A DNA stretch of 64,000 bases from Euonymus europaeus (Eukaryota > Streptophyta > Magnoliopsida > Celastrales > Celastraceae), in contig OY756966.1 of NCBI GenBank assembly GCA_963580455.1, positions 11,366,501 through 11,430,500 on the forward strand, read 5' to 3'. The notes beneath the pieces are model-generated. The model searched no databases and was not told the origin of the DNA. It was given only the letters and a program-made list of their open reading frames with translations. How positions within the stretch are numbered: position 1 is the stretch's first letter; the number at the start of each line of letters is the position of its first letter. The position numbers and the translations under genes were made by a program. Shown here piece after piece: positions 1-12,779 of this stretch.

Positions 1-880
1 AAAGCAACGATAAATGAAGCGCGTACTAGTAAATTTGGACATAAAGCAACAATAAAAAAGTGTACACCTATCAACTTTGATGGCTCGGATTGCTCAACTC
101 TGTCCATGGAGGAGCTTTTAAAGGTGCTGTCCATTTGAGATCGACAGTTGGCCTTTTTGACAACGAAACAATCTAAGAAGCGTAAATTTACACATAAAGC
201 AACAATAAAAAGCGTACACATATCAACTTTGATGTTTCGGAAATGCTCAACTCTCTCTCTATGGAGAAGCTTTTAACAGTTTTGTCCATTTGACATAGAA
301 TGTTGGTCTTTTGGCATCGAAACAATCTATGAGGCCTATAGTCATAAAATTTGATATGAAATAACAATAAAAAGTGACAACATATCAACTTTGATGCTTC
401 GGAAATGCTCAACTCTCTTCATGGAGGAGCTCTTAACGGTTTTGTCCATTTGAGATAGAAAGTTGTTGTTTTGGCATCGAAATAATCTAGGGAGCTTATA
501 CTCGTAAAATTTGACGTTAAAGAACAATAAAAGGGGCACACCGACAACCTTTGATGGTTCGAAATTGATCAACTCTCTCGACAGAGGTGCTTTTAACGGT
601 TTCGTCCAATTAAGAAGGAAAGTTGTTCTTTTAGCAGCAAAATAATCTACGAAGCGAATGCTGGTAAATTTGGACATAAAACAACAACAAAAAGTGTTCA
701 CCTATCAAGTTTGATGGTTCGGAATTGCTCAACAGAGGTGCTTTTAACGGTTTTTTCCAATTAAGAAGTAAAGTTGTTGTTTTAGCAACAAAATAATCTA
801 CGAAGCAAATACTAGTAAATTTCGACATAAAGCAACAATAAAAAGTGCATACCTATCTCCATTGAGTCGTTTTTAACGGT
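1..880. repeat. Irregular 160-bp satellite monomers, left edge
   Basis: Five to six diverged satellite monomers, the first cut by the window edge. Each has the family landmarks in order: a TTTTGTCCATTTG-like start, a GAAAGTTGGT-like segment, an ACAATAAAAAGTG segment, a GATGGTTCGGAATTGCTCAA segment and a CTCTCTCCATGGAG-like end. Monomer order differs from the adjacent 2380-bp repeat: near 500 a type-10-like monomer runs straight into the type-3/type-4 sequence. The last monomer is shortened by a scar at 851-866 (ACCTATCTCCATTGAG), where about 30 bp of the usual sequence is missing. The same scar recurs at 27949-27964. No gene is visible. Confidence 0.9.
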
Positions 881-3260
881 TTTGTCCATTTAGGAGCATA
901 AGTTGGTCTTTTGGCAACAAAACAATCAACGGAGCCCATAGTCGTAAAATTTGACATAAAATAACAATGAAAAGTGTACGCCGACCAAATTTGATGTTTC
1001 GGAGTTGCTCAATTCTCTCCATGGATGAGCTTTTAACGGTTTTGTCTATTTGGGATCGAAAGTTGCTCTTTTGACAAGGAAACAATATATGAAGCGCATA
1101 ATACCAGTAGTGAATTTGGACATAAAGCAACAATAAAAAGTATACACCTATCAACTTTAATGGCTCGGATTGCTCAATTCTCTCCATGGGGGAGCTTTCT
1201 TACAATTTTGTCCATTTGGAAACGAAAGTTGGTATTTTGGCAAGGAAACAATCTACAAAGTCCATACTCGTAAAATTTGACGTTAAAGAACAATAAAAGG
1301 GGCACAGCGACAACCTTTGATGGTTCGAAATTGATCAACTCTCTTGACAGAGGCGCTTTTAACGGTTTCGTCCAATTAAGAAGGAAAGTTGTTCTTTTAG
1401 CAGCAAAATAATCTACGAAGCGAACGCTAGTAAATTTGGACATAAAGCGACAATAAAAAGTGCACACCTATAAAGTTTGATGATGGTTCGGAATTGCTCA
1501 AGTCTCTGCATGTTAACGGTTTTGTCCATTTGAGATAGAAAGTTGGTCTTTCGGCATCGAAACAATCTACGAAGCCTATATTCCTGAGATTTGACATCAA
1601 ATCACAATGAAAAGTGTACGCCGACCAACTTCGACTGTTCGGAATAGCTCAACTCTCTCCATGGATGAACTATTAACGGTTTTGCCCATTCCGGAACGAA
1701 AGTTGGTCTTTTGGCAGCGAAACAATCAATGGAGCCTATAGTCATAAAATTTGGCGTAAAATAACAAGGAGAAATGTACACCGACCAAATTTGATGTTTC
1801 GGAATCGCTCAACTCTCTCCATGGAGCGGCTTTTAACGGTTTTCCTCTCCATTTGAGATCGAAAGTTGGTCTTTTTGGCAAAGAAACGATAAATGAAGCG
1901 CATACCAGTAAATTTGGACATAAAGCAACAATAAAAAAGTGTACACCTATCAGCTTTGATGGCTCGGATTGCTCAACTCTGTCCATGGAGGAGCTTTTAA
2001 AGGTGTTGTCCATTTGAGATCGACAGTTGGCCATTTTGACAACAAAACAATCTAAGAAGCGTAAATTTACACATAAAGCAACAATAAAAATCGTACACAT
2101 ATCAACTTTGATGTTTCGGAAATGCTCAACTCTCTCTCTATGGAGAAGCTTTTAACAGTTTTGTCCATTTGACATAGAATGTTGGTCTTTTGTCATCGAA
2201 ATAATCTATGAGGCCTATAGTCGTAAAATTTGATATGAAATAACAATAAAAAGTGAAAACCTATCAACTTCGACGCTTCGGAAACGCTCAACTCTCTTCA
2301 TGGAGGAGCTCCTAAAGGTTTTGTCCATTTGAGATAGAAAGTTGTTGTTTTGGCATCAAAATAATATAGCGAGCTTATACTCGTAAAATTTGACATAAAA
2401 GAACAATAAAAAGTGTACACCGATCCACTTTGATGGTCCAAAATTGCTCAACTCTCTCGATGACGGTGTTTTTAACAGTTTTGTCCAATTTAGAACGAAA
2501 TTCGTTCTCTTGACAACGACACAATCTAAAAAGCAATAATACTCGTAAGTTCCACATAAAGCAACGATGAAAAGTGCATACCTATCAAATTTGATGGTTC
2601 GGAATTGCCCAACTCTCTTCGTGGAAGAGCTTCTTTAAGGTTTTGTTCATTTAGGAACGAAAGTTGGTATTTGGCAACGAAACAATCTACGGAGTCTATA
2701 CTCGTAAAATTGGACATAAAAGAACAATAAATGGTGTACACCGACCAACTTTGATGGTTCGAGATTGCTCAACATTCTCGATAGAGGTGCTTCAAACGGA
2801 CTGTTCTTTTGACAGCCAAACAAACTACGAAGCGAACGCTAGTAAACTTGGACAAAAAGCAACAATAAAAGGTTCACACCTATCAACTTTGTTAACTGAG
2901 AATTGTTGAACTCTCCCTATGGAGGAGAATTTAACGGCTTTGTCCATTTGAGATAGAAAGTTGGTGTTTTGGCATCGAAATAATCTAGAAAGCTTTATAC
3001 TCGTAAAAATTGACATAAAATAACAATAAAAAAGTGTACGCCAACAAACTTTCATGGTCCAAAATTTCTCAACTCTCTCGATGGAGGTGATTTTAACAGT
3101 TTGGTCGAATTTAGAACGAAATTTGTTCTCTTTTCAACGAAACAATCTAGGAAGCGAATACTAGTAAATCTGGACATAAGGCGACAATAAAAAGTGCATA
3201 CCTATAAACTTTGACGATTCGGAATTACACAACACTATCCATTGAGTCGGTTTTAACGGT
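881..3260. repeat. HOR copy c1 (2380 bp, edge type)
   Basis: First full unit. It is the most diverged of the left array. It shares markers with c13 and the right arm that c2-c12 lack, such as CATGGGGGAGC near 1186 and CAACTTTAATGG near 1152. Its M13 marker reads CTTCAAACGGACTG (from 2790). Its M11 monomer holds a perfect 17-bp dyad, AGAACGAAATTCGTTCT, at 2492-2508. No coding signal. Confidence 0.9.
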
Positions 3261-5640
3261 TTTGTCCATTTAGGAGCATGAGTTTGTCTTTTGGCAACGA
3301 AACAATCAACGGAGCCCATAGTCGTAAAATTTGACATAAAATAACAATGAAAAGTGTACACTGACCAAATTTGATGGTTCGGAATTGCTCAATTCTCTCC
3401 ATAAATGAGCTTGTAACAGTTTTGTCCATTTGGGATCGAAAGTTGCTCTTTTGACAAGGAAACAATATATGAAGCGCATAATACCAGTAGTGAATTTGGA
3501 CATAAAGCAACAATAAAAAGTGTACACCTATCAACTTCAATGGCTCGGATTGCTCAACTCTCTCCATGGAGGAGCTTTTTTACAATTTTGTCCATTTGGA
3601 AACGAAAGTTGGTGTTTTGGCAAGGAAACAATCTACAAAGTCCATAATCGTAAAATTTGACGTTAAAGAACAATAGAAGGGGCACAGCGACAACCTTTGA
3701 TGGTTTGAAATTGATCAACTCTCTTGACAGAGGTGCTTTTAACGGTTTCGTCCAATTAAGAAGGAAAGTTGTTCTTTTAGCAGCAAAATAATCTACGAAG
3801 CGAACGCTAGTAAATTTGGACATAAAGCAACAATAAAAAGTGCACACCTATCAAGTGTGATGATGGTTCGGAATTGCTCAAGTCTCTGCATGTTAAGGGT
3901 TTTGTCCATTTGAGATAGAAAGTTGGTCTTTCGGCATCGAAACAATCTACGAAGCCTTTATTCCTGAGATTTGACATCAAATCACAATGAAAAGTGTACG
4001 CCGACCAACTTCGACGGTTCGGAATAGCTCAACTCTCTCTATGGACGAACTATTAACGGTTTTGCCCATTCGGGAACGAAAGTTGGTCTTTTGGCAACGA
4101 AACAATCAATGGAGCCTATAGTCGTAAAATTTGGCATAAAATAACTATGGGAAATGTACACCGACCGACTTTGATGTTTTGGATTCGCTCAACTCTCTCC
4201 ATGGAGAGGCTTTTAACGGTTTTCTTCTCCATTTGAGATCGAAAGTTGGTCTTTTCGGCAAAGAAATGATAAATGAAGCGCATACCAGTAAATTTAGACA
4301 TAAAGCAACAATAAAAAAGTGTACACCTATCAGCTTTGATAGCTCTGATTGCTCAACTCTGTCCATGGAGGAGCTTTTAAAGGTGTTGTCCATTTGAGAT
4401 CGACAGTTGGCCTTTTTGACAACGAAACATTCTAAGAAGCGTAAATTTACACATAAAGCAACAATAAAAAGGGTACACATATCAACTTTGATGTTTCGGA
4501 AATGCTCAACTCTCTCTCTACGGAGAAGCTTTTAACAGTTTTGTCCATTTGACATAGAATGTTGGTCTTTTGGCATCGAAACAATCTATGAGGCCTATAG
4601 TCGTAAAATTTGATATGAAATAACCATAAAAAGTGAAAACCTATCAACTTCGATGCTTCGGAATTGCTCAACTCTCTTCATGGAGGAGCTCTTAACGATT
4701 TTGTCCATTTGAGATAGAAAGTTGTTGTTTTGGCATCGAAATAATCTAGGGTGCTTATACTCATAAAATTTGACATAAAAGAACAATAAAAAGTGTACAC
4801 CGATCCACTTTGATGGTCCAAAATTGCTCAACTCTCTCGATGACGGTGTTTTTAACAGTTTTGTCCAATTTAGAATGAAATTCGTTCTCTTGACAACGAC
4901 ACAATCTAAAAAGCAATAATACTCGTAAGTTCCACATAAAGCAACGATAAAAAGTGCATACCTATCAAATTTGATGGTTCAGAAATGCTCAACTCTCTTC
5001 GTGGAAGAGCTCATTTAAGGTTTTGTTCATTTGGGAACGAAAGTTGGTATTTGGCAACGAAACAATCTACGGAGTCTATACTCGTAAAATTGGACATAAA
5101 AGAACAATAAATGGTGTACACCGACCAACTTTGATGGTTCGAGATTGCTCAACATTCTCGATAGAGGTGCTTCAAACGGACTGTTCTTTTGACAGCCAAA
5201 CAAACTACGAAGCGAACGCTAGTAAACTTGGACAAAAAGCAACAATAAAAGGTTCACACCTATCAACTTTGATAACTTAGAATTGTTCAACTCTCTCTAT
5301 GGAGGAAAATTTAACTGCTTTGTCCATTTGAGATAGAAAGTTGGTGTTTTGGCATCGAAATAATCTAGGGAGCTTTATACTCGTAAAAATTGACATAAAA
5401 TAACAATAAAAAAGTGTACGCCAACAAACTTTGATTGTCCAAAATTGCTCAACTCTCTCAATGGAGGTGATTTTAACAGTTTGGTCCAATTTAGAACGAA
5501 ATTTGTTCTCTTTTCAACGAAACAATCTAGGAAGCAAATACAAGTAAATCTGGACATAAGGCGACAATAAAAAGTGCATACCTATCAACTTTGACGATTC
5601 GGAATTACTCAACACTATCCATTGAGTCGGTTTTAACGGT
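3261..5640. repeat. HOR copy c2 (2380 bp), reference for monomer boundaries
   Basis: I read the 15 monomer starts as M1 3261, M2 3421, M3 3587, M4 3747, M5 3901, M6 4061, M7 4221, M8 4385, M9 4540, M10 4700, M11 4860, M12 5022, M13 5181, M14 5319 and M15 5480. Most are 159-162 bp. M2 is longer (166, with ATAATACCAGTAGTGAATTT); M5 and M9 are 154-155. M13 is only about 138 bp because the start box TTTGTCCATTTGGGAACGAA is deleted, so AAACGGA runs directly into CTGTTCTTTTGACAGCC. M13 is a handy phase marker in every unit. Confidence 0.9.
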
Positions 5641-8019
5641 TTTGTCGATTTAGGAGCATGAGTTGGTCTTTTGGCAACGAAACAATCAACGGAGCCCATA
5701 GTCGTAAAATTTGACATAAAATAACAATCAAAAGTGTACACCAACCAAATTTGATGGTTCGGAATTGCTCAATTCTCTCCATGGATGAGCTTGTAACGGT
5801 TTTGTCCATTTGGGATCGAAAGTTGCTCTTTTGACAAGGAAACAATATATGAAGCGCATAATACCAGTAGTGAATTTGGACATAAAGCAACAATAAAAAG
5901 TGTACACCTATCAACTTCAATGGCTCGGATTGCTCAACTCTCTCCATGGAGGAGCTTTCTTACAATTTTGTCCATTTGGAAACGAAAGTTGGTGTTTTGG
6001 CAAGGAAACAATCTACAAAGTCCATACTCGTAAAATTTGACGTTAAAGAACAATAGAAGGGGCACAGCGACAACCTTTGATGGTTTGAAATTGATCAACT
6101 CTCTTGACAGAGGTGCTTTTAACGGTTTCGTCCAATTAAGAAGGAAAGTTGTTCTTTTAGCAGCAAAATAATCTACGAAGCGAACGCTAGTAAATTTGGA
6201 CATAAAGCAACAATAAAAAGTGCACACCTATCAAGTGTGATGATGGTTCGGAATTGCTCAAGTCTCTGCATGTTAAGAGTTTTGTCCATTTGAGATAGAA
6301 AGTTGGTCTTTCGGCATCGAAACAATCTACGAATCCTTTATTCCTGAGATTTGACATCAAATCACAATGAAAAGTGTACGCCGACCAACTTCGACGGTTC
6401 GGAATAGCTCAACTCTCTCTATGGACGAACTATTAACGGTTTTGCCCATTCGGGAACGAAAGTTGGTCTTTTGGCAACGAAACAATCAATGGAGCCTATA
6501 GTCGTAAAATTTGGCATAAAATAACTATGGGAAATGTACACCGACCGACTTTGATGTTTTGGATTCGCTCAACTCTCTCCATGGAGGGGCTTTTAACGGT
6601 TTTCTTCTCCATTTGAGATCAAAAGTTGGTCTTTTCGGCAAAGAAACGATAAATGAAGCGCATACCAGTAAATTTAGACATAAAGCAACAATAAAAAAGT
6701 GTACACCTATCAGCTTTGATGGCTCGGATTACTCAACTCTGTCCATGGAGGAGCTTTTAAAGGTGTTGTCCATTTGAGATCGACAGTTGGCCTTTTTGAC
6801 AACGAAACATTCTAAGAAGCGTAAATTTACACATAAAGCAACAATAAAAAGCGTACACATACAACTTTGATGTTTCGGAAATGCTCAACTCTCTCTATAC
6901 GGAGAAGCTTTTAACAGTTTTGTCCATTTGACATAGAATGTTGGTCTTTTGGCATCGAAAAAATCTATGAGGCCTATAGTCGTAAAATTTGATATGAAAT
7001 AACCATAAAAAGTGAAAACCTATCGACTTCGATGCTTCGGAATTGCTCAACTCTCTTCATGGAGGAGCTCTAAACGGTTTTGTCCATTTGAGATAGAAAG
7101 TTGTTGTTTTGGCATCGAAATAATCTAGGGTGCTTATACTCATAAAATTTGACATAAAAGAACAATAAAAAGTGTACACCGATCCACTTTGATGGTCCAA
7201 AATTGCTCAACTCTCTCGATGACGGTGTTTTTAACAGTTTTGTCCAATTTAGAATGAAATTCGTTCTCTTGACAACGACACAATCTAAAAAGCAATAATA
7301 CTCGTAAGTTCCACATAAAGCAACGATAAAAAGTGCATACCTATCAAATTTGATGGTTCGGAATTGCTCAACTCTCTTCGTGGAAGAGCTTCTTTAAGGT
7401 TTTGTTCATTTGGGAACGAAAGTTGGTATTTGGCAACGAAACAATCTACGGAGTCTATACTCGTAAAATTGGACATAAAAGAACAATAAATGGTGTACAC
7501 CGACCAACTTTGATGGTTCGAGATTGCTCAACATTCTCGATAGAGGTGCTTCAAACAGACTGTTCTTTTGACAGCCAAACAAACTACGAAGCGAACGCTA
7601 GTAAACTTGGACAAAAAGCAACAATAAAAGGTTCACACCTATCAACTTTGATAACATAGAATTGTTCAACTCTCTCTATGGAGGAAAATTTAACTGCTTT
7701 GTCCATTTGAGATAGAAAGTTGGTGTTTTGGCATCGAAATAATCTAGGGAGCTTTATTCTCGTAAAAATTGACATAAAATAACAATAAAAAAGTGTACGC
7801 CAACAAACTTTGATTGTCCAAAATTGCTCAACTCTCTCAATGGAGGTGATTTTAACAGTTTGGTCCAATTTAGAACGAAATTTGTTCTCTTTTCAACGAA
7901 ACAATCTAGGAAGCAAATACTAGTAAATCTGGACATAAGGCGACAATAAAAAGTGCATACCTATCAACTTTGACGATTCGGAATTACTCAACACTATCCA
8001 TTGAGTCGGTTTTAACGGT
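5641..8019. repeat. HOR copy c3 (2379 bp)
   Basis: M1 begins TTTGTCGATT, with a G shared by c3, c4 and c5. A 1-bp deletion near 6860 (CACATACAAC instead of CACATATCAAC) accounts for the 2379-bp length. The M13 marker is CTTCAAACAGACTG (from 7550), shared with c4. Confidence 0.9.
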
Positions 8020-10399
8020 TTTGTCGATTTAGGAGCATGAGTTGGTCTTTTGGCAACGAAACAATCAACGGATCCCATAGTCGTAAAATTTGACATAAAA
8101 TAACAATCAAAAGTGTACACCAACCAAATTTGATGGTTCGGAATTGCTCAATTCTCTCCATGGATGAGCTTGTAACGGTTTTGTCCATTTGGGATCGAAA
8201 GTTGCTCTTTTGACAAGGAAACAATATATGAAGCGCATAATACCAGTAGTGAATTTGGACATAAAGCAACAATAAAAAGTGTACACCTATCAACTTCAAT
8301 GGCTCGGATAGCTCAACTCTCTCCATGGAGGAGCTTTCTTACAATTTTGTCCATTTGGAAACGAAAGTTGGTGTTTCGGCAAGGAAACAATCTACAAAGT
8401 CCATACTCGTAAAATTTGACGTTAAAGAACAATAGAAGGGGCACAGCGACAACCTTTGATGGTTTGAAATTGATCAACTCTCTTGACAGAGGTGCTTTTA
8501 ACGGTTTCGTCCAATTAAGAAGGAAAGTTGTTCTTTTAGCAGCAAAATAATCTACGAAGCGAACGCTAGTAAATTTGGACATAAAGCAACAATAAAAAGT
8601 GCACACCTATCAAGTGTGATGATGGTTCGGAATTGCTCAAGTCTCTGCATGTTAAGGGTTTTGTCCATTTGAGATAGAAAGTTGGTCTTTCGGCATCGAA
8701 ACAATCTACGAAGCCTTTATTCCTGAGATTTGACATCAAATCACAATGAAAAGTGTACGCCGACCAACTTCGACGGTTCGGAATAGCTCAACTCTCTCTA
8801 TGGACGAACTATTAACGGTTTTGCCCATTCGGGAACGAAAGTTGGTCTTTTGGCAACGAAACAATCAATGGAGCCTATAGTCGTAAAATTTGGCATAAAA
8901 TAACTATGGGAAATGTACACCGACCGACTTTGATGTTTTAGATTCGCTCAACTCTCTCCATGGAGGGGCTTTTAACGGTTTTCTTCTCCATTTGAGATCG
9001 AAAGTTGGTCTTTTCGGCAAAGAAACGATAAATGAAGCTCATACCAGTAAATTTAGACATAAAGCAACAATAAAAAAGTGTACACCTATCAGCTTTGATG
9101 GCTCGGATTGCTCAACTCTGTCCATGGAGGAGCTTTTAAAGGTGTTGTCCATTTGAGATCGACAGTTGGCCTTTTTGACAACGAAACATTCTAAGAAGCG
9201 TAAATTTACACATAAAGCAACAATAAAAAGCGTACACATATCAACTTTGATGTTTCGGAAATGCTCAACTCTCTCTCTACGGAGAAGCTTTTAACAGTTT
9301 TGTCCATTTGACATAGAATGTTGGTCTTTTGGCATCGAAACAATCTATGAGGCCTATAGTCGTAAAATTTGATATGAAATAACCATAAAAAGTGAAAACC
9401 TATCGACTTCGATGCTTCGGAATTGCTCAACTCTCTTGATGGAGGAGCTGTAAACGGTTTTGTCCATTTGAGATAGAAAGTTGTTGTTTTGGCATCGAAA
9501 TAATCTAGGGTGCTTATACTCATAAAATTTGACATAAAAGAACAATAAAAAGTGTACACCGATCCACTTTGATGGTCCAAAATTGCTCAACTCTCTCGAT
9601 GGCGGTGTTTTTAACAGTTTTGTCCAATTTAGAATGAAATTCGTTCTCTTGACAACGACACAATCTAAAAAGCAATAATACTCGTAAGTTCCACATAAAG
9701 CAACGATAAAAAGTGCATACCTATCAAATTTGATGGTTCGGAATTGCTCAACTCTCTTCGTGGAAGAGCTTCTTTAAGGTTTTTTTCATTTGGGAACGAA
9801 AGTTGGTATTTGGCAACGAAACAATCTACGGAGTCTATACTCGTAAAATTGGACATAAAAGAACAATAAATGGTGTACACCGACCAACTTTGATGGTTCG
9901 AGATTGCTCAACATTCTCGATAGAGGTGCTTCAAACAGACTGTTCTTTTGACAGCCAAACAAACTACGAAGCGAACGCTAGTAAACTTGGACAAAAAGCA
10001 ACAATAAAAGGTTCACACCTATCAACTTTGATAACATAGAATTGTTCAACTCTCTCTATGGAGGAAAATTTAACTGCTTTGTCCATTTGAGATAGAAAGT
10101 TGGTGTTTTGGCATCGAAATAATCTAGGGAGCTTTATTCTCGTAAAAATTGACATAAAATAACAATAAAAAAGTGTACGCCAACAAACTTTGATTGTCCA
10201 AAATTGCTCAACTCTCTCAATGGAGGTGATTTTAACAGTTTGGTCCAATTTAGAACGAAATTTGTTCTCTTTTCAACGAAACAATCTAGGAAGCAAATAC
10301 TAGTAAATCTGGACATAAGGCGACAATAAAAAGTGCATACCTATCAACTTTGACGATTCGGAATTACTCAACACTATCCATTGAGTCGGTTTTAACGGT
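8020..10399. repeat. HOR copy c4 (2380 bp)
   Basis: Closely paired with c5. Both have GGATCCCATAG in M1 (8071 region), GGCTCGGATAGCTC near 8301 and GGTGTTTCGGCAAGG near 8369. The M13 marker is still the c3 type, CTTCAAACAGACTG (from 9930). The M12 start reads TTTTTTCATTTGGG (9781 region), as in c5 and c8. Confidence 0.9.
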
Positions 10400-12779
10400 T
10401 TTGTCGATTTAGGAGCATGAGTTGGTCTTTTGGCAACGAAACAATCAACGGATCCCATAGTCGTAAAATTTGACATAAAATAACAATCAAAAGTGTACAT
10501 CAACCAAATTTGATGGTTCGGAATTGCTCAATTCTCTCCATGGATGAGCTTGTAACGGTTTTGTCCATTTGGGATCGAAAGTTGCTCTTTTGACAAGGAA
10601 ACAATATATGAAGCGCATAATACCAGTAGTGAATTTGGACATAAAGCAACAATAAAAAGTGTACACCTATCAACTTCAATGGCTCGGATAGCTCAACTCT
10701 CTCCATGGAGGAGCTTTCTTACAATTTTGTCCATTTGGAAACGAAAGTTGGTGTTTCGGCAAGGAAACAATCTACAAAGTCCATACTCGTAAAATTTGAC
10801 GTTAAAGAACAATAGAAGGGGCACAGCGACAACCTTTGATGGTTTGAAATTGATCAACTCTCTTGACAGAGGTGCTTTTAACGGTTTCGTCCAATTAAGT
10901 AGGAAAGTTGTTCTTTTAGCAGCAAAATAATCTACGAAGCGAACGCTAGTAAATTTGGACATAAAGCAACAATAAAAAGTGCACACCTATCAAGTGTGAT
11001 GATGGTTCGGAATTGCTCAAGTCTCTGCATGTTAAGGGTTTTGTCCATTTGAGATAGAAAGTTGGTCTTTCGGCATCGAAACAATCTACGAAGCCTTTAT
11101 TCCTGAGATTTGACATCAAATCACAATGAAAAGTGTACGCCGACCAACTTCGACGGTTCGGAATAGCTCAACTCTCTCTATGGACGAACTATTAACGGTT
11201 TTGCCCATTCGGGAACGAAAGTTGGTCTTTTGGCAACGAAACAATCAATGGAGCCTATAGTCGTAAAATTTGGCATAAAATAACTATGGGAAATGTACAC
11301 CGACCGACTTTGATGTTTTAGATTCGCTCAACTCTCTCCATGGAGGGGCTTTTAACGGTTTTCTTCTCCATTTGAGATCGAAAGTTGGTCTTTTCGGCAA
11401 AGAAACGATAAATGAAGCTCATACCAGTAAATTTAGACATAAAGCAACAATAAAAAAGTGTACACCTATCAACTTTGATGGCTCGGATTGCTCAACTCTG
11501 TCCATGGAGGAGCTTTTAAAGGTGTTGTCCATTTGAGATCGACAGTTGGCCTTTTTGACAACGAAACATTCTAAGAAGCGTAAATTTACACATAAAGCAA
11601 CAATAAAAAGCGTACACATATCAACTTTGATGTTTCGGAAATGCTCAACTCTCTCTCTACGGAGAAGCTTTTAACAGTTTTGTCCATTTGACATAGAATG
11701 TTGGTCTTTTGGCATCGAAACAATCTATGAGGCCTATAGTCGTAAAATTTGATATGAAATAACCATAAAAACTGAAAACCTATCGACTTCGATGCTTCGG
11801 AATTGCTCAACTCTCTTCATGGAGGAGCTCTAAACGGTTTTGTCCATTTGAGATAGAAAGTTGTTGTTTTGGCATCGAAATAATCTAGGGTGCTTATACT
11901 CATAAAATTTGACATAAAAGAACAATAAAAAGTGTACACCGATCCACTTTGATGGTCCAAAATTGCTCAACTCTCTCGATGACGGTGTTTTTAACAGTTT
12001 TGTCCAATTTAGAATGAAATTCGTTCTCTTGACAACGACACAATCTAAAAAGCAATAATACTCGTAAGTTCCACATAAAGCAACGATAAAAAGTGCATAC
12101 CTATCAAATTTGATGGTTCGGAATTGCTCAACTCTCTTCGTGGAAGAGCTTCTTTAAGGTTTTTTTCATTTGGGAACGAAAGTTGGTATTTGGCAACGAA
12201 ACAATCTACGGAGTCTATACTCGTAAAATTGGACATAAAAGAACAATAAATGGTGTACACCGACCAACTTTGATGGTTCGAGATTGCTCAACATTCTCGA
12301 TAGAGGTGCTTACAACAGGCTGTTCTTTTGACAGCCAAACAAACTACGAAGCGAACGCTAGTAAGCTTGGACATAAAGCAACAATAAAAGGTTCACACCT
12401 GTCAACTTTGATAACTGAGAATTGTTCAACTCTCCCTATGGAGGAGAATTTATAGGCTTTGTCCATTTGAGATAGAAAGTTGGTGTTTTGGCATCGAAAT
12501 AATCTAGGGAGCTTTATTCTCGTAAAAATTGACATAAAAGAACAATAAAAAAGTGTACACCGATAAACTTTGATGGTCCAAAATTGCTCAACTCTCCCGA
12601 TGGAGGTGTTTTTAACAGTTTGGTCCAATTTGGAATGAAATTTGTTCTCTTTTTAACGAAACAATCTAGGAAGCGAATACTAGTAAATCTGGACATAAGG
12701 CGACAATAAAAAGTGCATACCTATCAACTTTGACGATTCGGAATTACTCAACACTATCCATTGAGGCAGTTTTAACAGT
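10400..12779. repeat. HOR copy c5 (2380 bp, mosaic)
   Basis: About the first 1.9 kb matches c4 (GGATCCCATAG, GGCTCGGATAGCTC). From about 12310 it carries the M13 form CTTACAACAGGCTG, found in all later copies to c11. TTTATAGGCTTT at 12449-12460 is shared only with c8 (19588-19599). The copy therefore looks recombinant. Confidence 0.9.

Noticed and set aside
3587..3610. CENP-B-box-like sequence on the minus strand (TTCGTTTCCAAATGGA)
   Set aside because: Against the mammalian box it matches TTCG and the end, but misses several essential core positions (the A after four variable bases and the start of CGGG). Plants are not known to use this box.
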